Of a stretch of 64,000 bases of DNA, positions 1-10,720 are shown piece after piece. How positions within the stretch are numbered: position 1 is the stretch's first letter; the number at the start of each line of letters is the position of its first letter. The notes under the pieces are model-generated. The model had not been told where the DNA came from, did not search any database, and was given only the letters and a program-made list of their open reading frames with translations. The position numbers and the translations under genes are program-made. Origin of the DNA: Hymenolepis diminuta (Eukaryota; Platyhelminthes; Cestoda; Cyclophyllidea; Hymenolepididae); the NCBI GenBank assembly GCA_900708905.1, contig CAADRB010000058.1:1194472-1258471 (forward strand). The letters are read 5' to 3'.

Positions 1-423
1 ATTATTCAGTTTTATTCCTCCTCCCCCCCCCTTTCCGCATCAAATGTAATACTGAAAGTCATAAAAACCCCATTGGTCCAAAATGTATATGATCATTGCC
101 TTTATCAACGAACTCAATATTAAACATTAAGTCAACTTATATCACAAACATTTTTATGAATATCTTTAGGCAGTTAAAAATGGACGCATTCGATTATTCA
201 GGAACTTTGCTAACCCAATGAAGAGAACCGTTTTTTCAATATTTGACTTGACTTATTTTACTTACCAAATGAAATTCATATTAGAATCTTTCTAAATGAG
301 AAACCGGCATACTGTTGCCTCTTTTTATTATTTACCACTATTTATTAGTAATCGTTAGTATACTGATAAGCTTCCAGGATCTCGCAATGCCGTTATGCAT
401 AATCTAAATATAATACTTTATAA

Positions 424-713
424 TTACTCACAGTAATAAAAAATTTTTGCGATCTTTTAGTCGTGGGAAGCAGTGGAAATCTGTTAAGAGAAAAATCAAC
501 AGAAAAAAAAGGAGCAGGGATTAATGCGATATTGAGAACAGCATCGAAGGGTCTTATTTCGTTTGATATATTTTCGGGTTGTATATTATTTTCTAATTGG
601 ATACCTCATGCTCCAAGATTCAAATTTCATTATCCACCTCCTAGATTGCAGTATATGGTTGCCTACAATGTTTTATGCTTATTGACATGTTTTTTAATCA
701 AGAAGGGTTAATC
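424..713 (+). repeat. Dispersed repeat, copy A
   Basis: This segment aligns along its length with 2508-2791 in the same orientation. Shared blocks include TGGGAAGCA followed by GTGGAA (near 464 and 2548), ATCGAAG.GTCTTA (near 543 and 2620), GGGTTGTAT.TTATTTT (near 576 and 2655) and a 3' block with TAGATT, CAG, ATGT, TGCT, ATTGAC and TTTTTAATCA (near 643-700 and 2721-2780). Divergence is considerable, so the copies are old. An 82-codon open frame lies in this copy but is not conserved in the other. The element class is unknown. It could be a relic transposon or the two ends of a degenerate element about 2.4 kb long. Confidence 0.6.
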
Positions 714-2507
714 CCGCCACCTCAATTTCAATTTTTCCCAATTGATTGAGAAGGCTGAATGTTCTTCAATGATATTCGGCAGCTAACAGTTTTAGTATAA
801 CGAAGATGAGTTAACTAAAAATTGTAACTTAGCTAATTATAATTTACAAATAGGCAGTTGTTTTGTGCTTTAAAAGGAGAATGGAATTCAAAATGATCTG
901 AAAAATGTTATCCCACTAGAATATATTGATTTAAAGAAATGAACACGAAGTAATTTGGCTAATAGAATTAAATTGTGGTTGGTATAACCGTACTTCAGTA
1001 GTTTTATCTAAAAATTAATTCGAAATAAACGCCTCTGAGTAAATGTCGGAAGCCATTGTGAACAAATCTTAATGATAACATATCCAGACGAGCAAATGTA
1101 CAACAGAAGAATCTCCAGGAATGTGTGTCACCCAATTTACTCTTTAATTTCTACTACTAAAAAAATTTGCCACCAATTTCTCAGTTAATTAATGGTCAAA
1201 ATTAATTATGAGGCAGTGTGTAAGTAATTAGAGAATGAAGTGGGCTGTCAAATGGTAAAGTTTTCGTAGTCACTGTCATTTAGGTGGGAGAGGGATTTAA
1301 CAAGCACTTCAGTTAAATTAAAGGAGGCATTTGTGAATTTTTTGCGAGTAAGTACGTGGCTTCTGACAGGACATTATATATTTACAAGTGATATTTTTTA
1401 TTAAATGTAAAATCCTTTTCAAGTGAGATTTGGACTGAGCGAATTTAAATGCAATTTGTATATATATTTTTAAATCTTAACATATTGAAGGAACGTGTTT
1501 TCAAAGCTTATCTAAATTAAAAAGCAGATATTCCTAAGCCTCTATTATTAAAAAATTGGTTTAACATTAACTTGCCCATTTCCATTTATTGAAAGTGCAT
1601 CCACATATGTGGACGAAATCCAATTCAGTACGCAGTAGACAAAGTGAACTTTTCACGATTTCCTTGAACCACATAGATAGAATAATTTAACAAGCAAATG
1701 AAATAGTCGCATTGATTACTTGATTTTCCGAATGTATAAAGAAAGGAGAAGCCATCAATTTCAGAGCATTAGTGGAAGAATTCATATCATTTTATATGTC
1801 TATATGTTACTAGTTAATGTAAATCGATATTTTTCGCCATTTTATGCAATTAGGTTTTATTCTATTCCTCCTATATTCCCGTACGCAAAATCACTCGGTT
1901 GACTAATAAGAGATTTCAATCTGCCAGTCTAATTTTGTATTTCTAGAAAAAAATTGATCAACGCGTTAGCTGCCAATTTAATCTCATCAAATTTGAAATC
2001 TAGTCTTGTACTTATTCAAAAAATTAAGTTTTAAATGGATAGATTCTGAGATATTTTGAACAAATCTTGATAGTTGTTAATTTGATCGGTCTTCTATTAT
2101 TAAGTAGGAAAATATTACATTAACGCAACACTGACTTTGCTAAATTTAATAAATATAATAAACCACAAATTACTAATATTAACAACAACTTATTCAGCAT
2201 TTTCAAATAATTAACCTATATTTAAAAACATCACAGTTAAGTTATGTTTAAAACGCATCTGCTAATTTTAAATACCCACTCTTTATTTTAAGAAGAAACA
2301 ACTAAATCGAGATCAAATCAATAAATTTGAACATTAGGATATTGTCATGAAAATGTGAAAATTTTATAATCTCTAGTATGCAAATACAGTCGGGTTCCCG
2401 ATACCCTAACTTCCAAGTCTACATGTTCTCTACTTGCTTCTCCGTTTCATACCTTATCAGAATATTTTTGTATCCCTTATTAGGATGTTGCCCCATTGTT
2501 AGTATTA

Positions 2508-2791
2508 TTACCCATGGTAATGCAAAAAATATTCACAAGTTCAATTGTGGGAAGCAAGTGGAATAGATCAACAGGAAAATGACTTAAAATCAATAAAATA
2601 CCGTCAGCAACGCCAGGATATCGAAGAGTCTTACCTCAGTTGATACTTAGGGACGGGTTGTATGTTATTTTATAAATAAGCAGCTAACGTTTCGAAACTC
2701 TTATGTCATGACTGGTCCCTTAGATTTTCAGCACATGCTTGTATACGATGTCCAGTGCTCATTGACCGGTTTTTAATCATAATGGTTAATC
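2508..2791 (+). repeat. Dispersed repeat, copy B
   Basis: This is the second copy of the repeat at 424-713, about 2.08 kb downstream in direct orientation. The match is clearest at the two ends: around TTACCCATGGTAAT at 2508-2521, and around CATTGACCGGTTTTTAATCA at 2760-2779. No target-site duplication or coding region is visible. If the copies were long terminal repeats, the 1.8 kb between them would be the interior, but I see no retroviral-type protein there. Confidence 0.6.
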
Positions 2792-3965
2792 TTTCACGAT
2801 ATTCAGCGGTTTTCCGTCTTAAAATTGTAGAGATGAGACAGCTAAAAGTTTTTAAGAAAAGCTGTGGACTATAATAAATACTAAATTGAGCGAAGAATAT
2901 TTGAATTGGTAGGCCGAAACTCATTTAATGAATTCCAAGTTGCTTTTGGAGACACAAATAATTTCAACCTCCTTAAAACTTAAGCCTAATTAAGCTTAAA
3001 AGACCTTTTCCATTCTTTTAACGGCCTTTAGGTTGGAGTCAGCATAAATTGTCGTGGTCGTTCATTCTGGTTTACTTCTTACAATAGAACTCCTAGGGTT
3101 CTGTATTTATTCTGCCCCAGTACTTATTGCTAATAAGACTTGTATTATAACCAGCTAAGTTACTTACCATTTTTATAAGTCGTCGTTATAGTCTCTGGCG
3201 TATCCTCATTGATTATTTTGTTATCCAAATGCATATGTTATCTGACCGTAAGAATATAACGAGTGTTGATTTGGAGAACGCTTTCACCGCTTCGGATATA
3301 ATTACAACAAATTAGCTAATCTTAGGACACAATCTATTAAATGAAATTTAAATTACTTGTGTAACTTGCTGCTTCGTTTCTGACATTTAGCTTAAATTAA
3401 ATATAACAAACTTTAAAGACTTTAAAAAAGGCAAATGAAGTTCAGACAGTTTAATCTCTCTCCCATCCTTTTTTGTGTGTTAAGAGTTGTCGCACTTTTG
3501 CATTCAGCTCCTTTTTTTAGCTTAGAAAAAAGATATGATTAATAGTTCTAACTTTAAAATAACGCATTTAACTTTGGTGATATTTCCACTTTTTAACAAA
3601 ATATCGTTCGTTTTTTATTAAAGAAGTAGAACTTGCGATCTAAGAAAAATGTCGGAGTTCAGAGCGAAAATATTTACATATAAAGATTGGCAGTGGTTAA
3701 ATTAAATTGAAATTTGCAGGACTGAATTATTATTTTTTTAGATTTTTCTCTCAGAATATGAAATAAAAATCTTTGTTCAAAAAGCTTGAATGGATTAAGA
3801 TTTGCAATGAGGCCAAATATGCCCACTATATTGTAGCAGAAGGGAGAAAAGCGATTAACTGACCCATTTTGTTAGTTATTTAACTTATTCATAAATTTAT
3901 CTTAATGCTAATATGGATTTTAAATTAAAATCAGGTTAAGAACACGTGGGATTGAATACCCAATG

Positions 3966-4345
3966 GAAGAAGAGCGATCTTTTTATTTTTCCACGTGGCA
4001 TTTAAGCCCTAGTTAGGTCAAGTTTAACTTCGTCTATTTAAAAAGAATAGGCCTAATTATTATATTTACAAGAAATATTTTCACTCACTTTATTTTTTGC
4101 GAATCCAGAATAGGGTAACATGGAATCAAATAACAATTTCGCTTTTTAGGGACACCTGTTGGAATAAGAGCGATTAACATTGATCCACCTGTTATTTGGC
4201 GTTTAGTCATATTAAGTTGAACGTGTTCTATTTAAATTAGGTGTGTTTGATTTTCCTTTCTCATTTAGACTTTCTTGACTTTATTTTTGCTAACTTAATG
4301 TAGAGCAACAAAGATTTAAAAATAATTTCACATTTAAGAACATTA
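3966..4345 (+). repeat. Diverged tandem repeat, period about 196 bp
   Basis: Two adjacent units line up with GAGCGAT at 3972 and again at 4168, an offset of 196 nt. In both, the GAGCGAT block is followed by a CCAC.TG block, then a TTAAGTT/CAAGTTTAAC-like block, then TCTATTTAAA (near 4034 and 4228), and about 50 nt later a CTTTATTTTTTGC / CTTTATTTTTGCT block (near 4088 and 4280). A weaker third partial match (AGCGATTAAC) sits at about 3850. The copies differ at many positions. I see no coding content and cannot name the repeat. Confidence 0.45.
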
Positions 4346-6600
4346 ATGAAGTGGTTTTAGGTGGTATGATTTACAATTTGTGTCGTTAATGTGTGGGATG
4401 ACCCAAATTTGGGATAGAGGAACACCTTTCTGCTCCATTTATTATCCCCTTGGCATTACGAAGGGCGTTGATGATCATGGGACCCTAGATTTACCTCACT
4501 TCATAAACGTGTTCCCAAGAGCGAATTACAACCCTGTAAAATCAAAAAGGAGATTTCGCTGCTTGTCTAAGGGATTAGTTAAACACTACCTTCATTTTAA
4601 CCGCAGCACATGAATAATCTGCCTTATGACTAGAAAAAGAGAGTTAAAAATTCTCCATTTATAGCTGGATTAAGCGCTTTTTCTCCTGTCAAATTTACAA
4701 GCTCTGGATAAATTTGCCTGATTGACTGAGTCAGATTAACAGTGCTGATTAGGTCAATCAGAGGCGAGTGAAAATTAAGTGACTTTTTGACTCTATTTCA
4801 CCTTTTTATTTTTGACAGACCGTAGAATTATTCGAATGAGGAGAAAAGGGAAGGAAACTGTTTAAAAAAGCCGCACTCTTTTGAAATTCGGTCTAAGGTA
4901 AAAATGATTGCTATAAAGCAATTAAAAACTTGGAAATATTAAAAATTCTAGCGGAAATAGTGAAAAGAGATTCCGTCCATGTGTAGACCCCAGCGAGTAC
5001 CACAATTCACTGTTAGTCTCATCATCTTAAGTGTAACGATCGAGGTGGGATGACTAACCGCAAATCAACCGGCTTAGAATATTGTAGACATTATCTCCCT
5101 CACGAACATGAGTCAATTTGTGAAATGTGAACAAGAGGATATTACATCATGAAATATACTCCTTAAATGAATGCAGAAAACTCAATAATACCATAATTCT
5201 AATAGAAGAGAACCTTCAATATCCCGCCTTCATTATTTTACAGCTAAATATTCAATTGCTTTATTTTAGCTTACCCTGTTTCAGAATTACTAAGTTTTAA
5301 ATCAAGAATCTTTATCTTCTAATGACATCTAGTAAAAATTATGGAATGAAGTGTCCTCATTGATAAAACGATTAACCACGACAAGCAGAACGATTAAGTC
5401 TGGTTGATGGAGGAAGGTGGAAGAAATCTAGTTTACCGCCGGGGAGGTGATAAATTCACCTACGATTTTTGTTGGTAAAACGCTATTCTAAATGGTAGTT
5501 AATTAATTAATTTAACCCCAGCACTTTCCATCAAACTTCCACCCCTTCCCAATTTCAAGTTTGACATGGGCTAATGAACATTAATTAACCACTGGACCGA
5601 TCATAGAATTACACGAATTCGATTTCCCTGGTAATCATTTGATAAATTAAGTTGTGCAAGAAAAGTGAAGGAGAACTAAGAGTGTAGGAAGAAAAAAGAA
5701 ATGCAGAATTGAAGCTTATTGGGAAGGTGAAACGAAGCGTGTCGGAAACATGAATTTCGATTGGAAAGAAGAAAAGTTGCTGCAGTGGCTAAAAGGAAGA
5801 AGTCGGGAGGGAGGCGAGCGTGAAAAAGTGGACTGGTGAGGGAATAAGTGCAGTGAGGCAGGCTAAAAAGTTCTAGTTGAAGATTTCTCTGGCGCATTTA
5901 AAAAGAGAGGACACAAGTCAAAAGTAGAGATCGCATTTATCTTAATGTTAAAATAATTGTACATGCATATTGGTAAAAAAGACGCACCCCAAATTGCAAT
6001 TTAGGGATGTCTAAATTAAAATTTATGCCATCCCGACTAAAACACTACTTAAATTCAATCGGGAAAGAGAGCTTACTGGTTAGCTTTAAAATAAATATTG
6101 CCTAATTAAATCACAATAGTGACAGTAAATGAGTCAAGTTATCATCGTGTAGGACATTTCCTCCGACGAGATTTCCAGAAGCTTAACAGTAACTAGTGAC
6201 ATTACTGCACACACCACTGGTTGACTGTGACAATCGATTAAATAAGCAGGTAAATTCCCGAAATCATCTTGATTGGCCGAATTAACTGAGTCTTTAAATC
6301 CATTAAGCGCTTTAAATCTCCAACCAGGAACCAGCTCTTGCTGGCATCACAATACTTTATGCGGATAGATATTTACTTATCAAGTCATTCTAATAAATAA
6401 TCATTAACACTATCATGTAAATCTTTTGAGGGTGACTACTAAAAGATGATAAACAATATTCATTTAGTTTCACCAACGAAAACTTCCGAATTACAAGTAC
6501 TACTAACAAGATAAAAGTAACCAATTATTGAAAAGCACATTTTTCAAGATAAAAATAGTTTCCTTTGAGCAAACTCTACACAAAAAAATTTCATTTCGTT

Positions 6601-8052
6601 TCAATCTTCGTCATCCGTAACAACCTCATCCCTTGACATCCATCCAACATAGCTACGATTCTGTCTTGATGCGATATTTCGATTACGCACCGGTGACATA
6701 AAACTGGAATTTCCCCGACGATTTCTTGACTGAGCTGGCGAAACAACAAGTCCATTTCCATCCCAATAACTTTCTGTATGACCGTTTAAAGTATTTATTG
6801 GTTCCTCGTAGTCTTTAGGCAAGTAGGCATAGCCACCGTAGTGCGTGGTCAGAGGAGGCGAAGAGAAGTACTCATAAGACTCCGGAGTCCGCCACACTGA
6901 TCGAGTAGCAAGGGGGGACGATGTAGCACAGGGAAGATCAGGAAGACGATAGTTATTTCTTTTCGAAGGTGATAAAAATATTCTTTGTCGTTTGTTACCT
7001 TTAAAATGGGATGATACGTAATGGCACAATGACACGACGGTTGCAGTAAACAGTGCTCGCATAATCAGAGGCGAAAAACCAGATACATATGATCTATCAA
7101 TGCCAAAATAGAAGTTAATATAACTAGCGACTGTGTTAATCATGCTCGTGACGAGGACTAGTTCCGAGGGTAAGTGAGGAGCTGAAGCTATGAGGCAGAT
7201 TCCAAGAGATCGGAGACAAAACTGGAAAATATTTTGAGTTCGAGGAAAGCTTTCAATCAGTCGTTCAGGAAGACTAAACCAGTACAGAACTATGCCAGAC
7301 AGTAGGGCAGTTATAAAAACATAACCCAGAACAAGGAAAGCGTGATTTACAATGAAGTTCCATAAAAGAGTGCGAAGATATTGCAGGTATAAGACTAAAA
7401 CGCTGACAAATCCACTGCCAATAAGCAAAGCGCCCTGAAATAATAGGGTTGTTCGCCTTGGAAGCATTCTCATAGCAATTAGTAAGAGAATAAGGAGACC
7501 TCCAATTACAGATAAGCTCACACCAGAGGCATAGTAGAGTCCAATGTTGTCCACGATAACAGGAGTTCCAAAGTAAAGGAGAATACCGACAAGCAAACGA
7601 CCATATCGGAAATAGTCAATGGTGGCAGTAAACTTGACAGTTAAAGCGTCTCGGGAGCCGATTTGTGTTAGACCAGAGGGTTTGATAAATGCCACACAAT
7701 GAGAATCATATCCATAGAGCTCAATTGATGAATCTTGATATAATTCGTAGTCAGATTCTAAATCCGAAGGAAACGCATTTAGCCAGGGAGATCGCGACTG
7801 GAGATCTGATACACTGAATCCAGTAAAAGCTCGTAGAGGGAAGGCATTCTGTGTAGTACCATTTATTCTGATCTCGTGGCGTTCGAATCCCCGTCGAAAC
7901 CAGTCAAACCAAGGTTGATCGTTGAGACAAACGACATTTGGAGAAAAACCATTGGGAACTAAGCGTTCACATTCGCCATATTTTAAATAAACTGGAGAAA
8001 TATCTGAGCTGAGCACAGCAGATATAATGAAAAAAATTAAGTAGATCTTCAC
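6601..8052 (-). CDS. NEMP: NEMP/TMEM194-family nuclear envelope integral membrane protein, 483 aa
   Basis: The ORF is single and uninterrupted. Residues 1-16 form a hydrophobic signal peptide (MKIYLIFFIISAVLSS), followed by a lumenal domain of about 130 residues with three Cys and an N-glycosylation site (NGT, 64-66). About five membrane segments lie at roughly 151-172, 175-197, 203-226, 236-260 and 274-304, with a further hydrophobic stretch at 326-346. The tail of about 135 residues is polar and basic with acidic DEVVTDDED at the very end. The FYFGIDRSYVSGFSPLIMRA stretch (314-333) and the overall order match the NEMP (DUF2215) family, inner nuclear membrane proteins that support nuclear envelope stiffness and fertility in animals. 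The length is close to vertebrate NEMP1 (about 440 aa). The start is the first Met before the signal peptide. The absence of introns is notable given how the other genes here are split. Family assignment is from remembered motifs, not an alignment. Confidence 0.88.
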   Translation of the reverse strand: MKIYLIFFIISAVLSSDISPVYLKYGECERLVPNGFSPNVVCLNDQPWFDWFRRGFERHEIRINGTTQNAFPLRAFTGFSVSDLQSRSPWLNAFPSDLESDYELYQDSSIELYGYDSHCVAFIKPSGLTQIGSRDALTVKFTATIDYFRYGRLLVGILLYFGTPVIVDNIGLYYASGVSLSVIGGLLILLLIAMRMLPRRTTLLFQGALLIGSGFVSVLVLYLQYLRTLLWNFIVNHAFLVLGYVFITALLSGIVLYWFSLPERLIESFPRTQNIFQFCLRSLGICLIASAPHLPSELVLVTSMINTVASYINFYFGIDRSYVSGFSPLIMRALFTATVVSLCHYVSSHFKGNKRQRIFLSPSKRNNYRLPDLPCATSSPLATRSVWRTPESYEYFSSPPLTTHYGGYAYLPKDYEEPINTLNGHTESYWDGNGLVVSPAQSRNRRGNSSFMSPVRNRNIASRQNRSYVGWMSRDEVVTDDED

Positions 8053-10175
8053 ATCCTAAAAATTAAAAAGCGTGAAAATTGCTCATTAAAATAACACTAA
8101 ATACTACACTAAACAACACATTCAAATTCATTAGACAAGATAAAAACCACTACACTAAGATAAGCATTGATAATTATCAAGAGGCAGGGCTAGATGAAAA
8201 AAGACAATATCGATTGACTCCTTATTCATAAACAGTGGAAACTCACCAAACGCATTTGATTACTTAAAAGCGAAATCAATCAACTAAAAAAGATAGAATG
8301 GCATAGGTAAGTGACAACAACCCTCAAACAGCCAATGATATTAAAATTGCGGAGACACAACTGCCAATTAAATGTATGATTACAATATTTAGCAATTTAA
8401 AATCTAAGAACGTGATCTATTTTAGTTTTAATTATGAAATCATCTTGAATATATCGTAAATTACTCTTTAGGAATGTGAAATTCATACGAATCCATTGCT
8501 TATTAAGGCTTTAATTACATTTTAAACATCAATACAATCAGATTTCTCAGTAATATAATTTCACAACTTATATTACTTATTTTTTAATTTAACTAGAGCC
8601 CTATTTGATCTGCAAGGAATTTAGGAGGTCAAGTAAACCAAGCGAAATAGAAAGTCTTCTTGGAAGTAATCCAAATTAGTCGAGGGCTCTTCGGACTTTA
8701 ATAGAACATATTCATTTATATCAAATTCCAAAGAATTACTCGTTTATAATTCATTTTTTATAGACAATATCACATTTTAGCATCAATTTATGCTTCCATT
8801 TTAATTGTCATCCATATGGAATCAATGCACATTTTTCTATGAAGATCCGATTGACCGAAAGAATATTTCAAAACCCTTAACTCGCAAATTTGCTATGTAA
8901 TTTACGTTAAAGAATGGTATCAACGACTCTCTTTCAGGCGCTTTGTAGATCAAACTTAATCTCGTTATAATTATGTTTTTCTCATGCTTACTAATGAATA
9001 TTTTCTAACCCATTATATTTAAGCTGTGGAAATGTAGCAGGAAAATATAATTAAAAGTACACTGCCAACTTTCTTGCTACTCTTGGCTATGACAGTAGGC
9101 AAACTATTATATAATAGTAGAATTGCTTACTAGACGATCACGGTCAGGTTCTGGCTTGGCTAGTAATTCTAATAAACGGCAACAGGTAAATAGAATAATT
9201 TTCGAAAGCAATACTGCAGGAATCGGACGGATGAATTCAATGATTTACCATGTACGTATGTATGTGAGGAGTTGAACATTATTCAAAAAGTGGAGAGGAG
9301 GGGAGGAGGGAGAGATAAATCAGCACGTCCGATTTTAGTAAAATTAATATATGTATTGAAAGATGCATGGTAAGAAATTATAATAAAAGGAAAAGTCAAA
9401 AATGTTATCTTACCTCTGCTCTGTCAAGACTAACTCTTTCTGATTAAATAATACTGATTAATAAGTACTGAATATCGTAGACAAACATTTGCTGCATTCC
9501 TAGGGACGAATGGCGAAAGTTGAATTTTGGAACGTGAATTACCCATTTAGTAAACATAGCACAACTCAAATTCAAAAATCAAATGAAGTAAGATTCTTTA
9601 ACATTCCAGTAACTATTGTTTTTGGAATTAAAAAGAATGGGGTCACCAATTTCAGAGTTACCAAGATGTCGGAACTAATGAACCAGATCTTGAGTGTAGA
9701 ACCTAAGACTATCAATGTAAACAACCATCCGTTCTTATTATTATTTTAACTAGAGCCGAAGTGGCCACCGCTTTAGGAAGGGAGGGTACTATATATTAGA
9801 CCAGCTCACAATTTGATAGTAAGCAATAAAATACAGCTTAGGTAATCTGTTGGTATTGTAAGAAGCGTCGTCTTTATTCAAGTATGGCAAGTTAATATGA
9901 AATGGTATGAAGTCTGTAAGATGTATGAAGGATGGAAATAAGAACCAAAAAGCATTAATAGTACAAGGAATTATGGCCATATTATCGGAATGGCCACAGT
10001 CCTCTCCCTTAGTGAAACATGGAGATGAATGTATCGCCCAATTTAGCTAATGGCAACTGCTTTTCCATGTCCCGTCCATACTAGGCTTGTGTAAGATTGC
10101 GTGCGGGCAAGTGCGTCCGTACAGGCCTGTATAATCGATAGCTTAGACTACTTCTAATAAGCTTAATGGTCTTCA

Positions 10176-10454
10176 GTGTGCATGTACAGTTCTCAAAAGG
10201 CTGAAAGTGTCTTAGTGATATTTGGGCCATATATTATCTCCGCAGCAATCCCCTCAATAGGACACCGACAAACAGAGGCACAAAGTTATCATTTTGTTTT
10301 GGAATGGGCAATTCTCACAGTTAGTCTCCAGGTGGCCCATCAATGTGCGTGTCCACGTCAATCCTGACAAGTATTGGGAACGCAAACTGTCATCAATCCA
10401 TTTGCGTTTTGGTGCCCAAACTCCAACAGTATGATGATGATGATTAAAATTCAC
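10176..10454. repeat. Possible retroposon 3' end with short ATG-type tail
   Basis: This segment is balanced in base composition compared with its AT-rich flanks and ends at 10431-10446 in a short run of ATG/TGA units. Non-LTR retrotransposons of the RTE type and some SINEs end in a simple repeat like this. Open frames of 63-66 codons run on both strands. The minus-strand one begins with MNFNHHHH, which is only the microsatellite translated, and continues with residues that I cannot match to a protein. There is no second copy in the window to test repetitiveness. A fragment of an unrecognised exon is the alternative. Confidence 0.3.
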
Positions 10455-10539
10455 TTATATGTAGTGAAAATGGATTGAATAAGAGTTTATTATTGAAGAA
10501 CGTATACGATGGAATAGAGCATAAGTGTGTAAACATAAA

Positions 10540-10720
10540 TAGCGAGAAAGAGAAGGGAGCACGAGTGTATTAGAAGTACGACGTAGCTCGTCGCTCGCTG
10601 ACCCTTCGTTTGGGCTTCTCGACAGTATCCGGAGATCCTCGGAAGCTAGTTCACTCTTCGCGCGTGCATGGAGATGCTACTAAAACGGGTAGAAAACGAT
10701 TGGATGGTTTAATAGCACAG
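10540..10720. promoter_or_regulatory. GC-rich block, possible GOLPH3 promoter or 5' UTR exon
   Basis: Within a window of roughly 34% GC, the core at about 10570-10670 is visibly around half G+C and carries several CpG steps (GACGTAGCTCGTCGCTCGC at 10580, TTCGCGCGTGC at 10657). It lies 1.7 kb upstream of the GOLPH3 start codon, between two divergent genes. There is no convincing TATA box or open frame. An AG acceptor-like site (CTCTCCTCAG) sits nearby at 10819-10828. The function is inferred from composition and position only. Confidence 0.25.

Larger units (their letters stand above)
1..6600. other. Gene-free AT-rich intergenic region with old repeats
   Basis: I see no supported coding exon in these 6.6 kb. 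The open frames present are short (under about 85 codons), match no family I know, and have the Phe/Ile/Tyr-rich composition expected from random AT-rich DNA. Visible structure consists of a 9-nt C run at 23-31, the repeat pair at 424-713 and 2508-2791, a 14-nt perfect palindrome at 600-613, and the diverged tandem repeat around 3966-4345. The stretch lies downstream of the minus-strand NEMP gene, so its right end holds that gene's 3' flank. Confidence 0.6.

Noticed and set aside
1600..1613. 14-nt palindrome as a strong regulatory site
   Set aside because: It is kept only as a minor finding, because short palindromes arise by chance and nothing nearby is regulated by it. This entry gives the correct coordinates of that palindrome.
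714..2507. LTR-retrotransposon interior between the two 290-bp repeats
   Set aside because: No gag, protease, reverse transcriptase or integrase fragment is visible, so an LTR pair is unsupported.
9510..9749. 79-codon plus-strand open frame
   Set aside because: No family resemblance and no supporting start or splice context were found.
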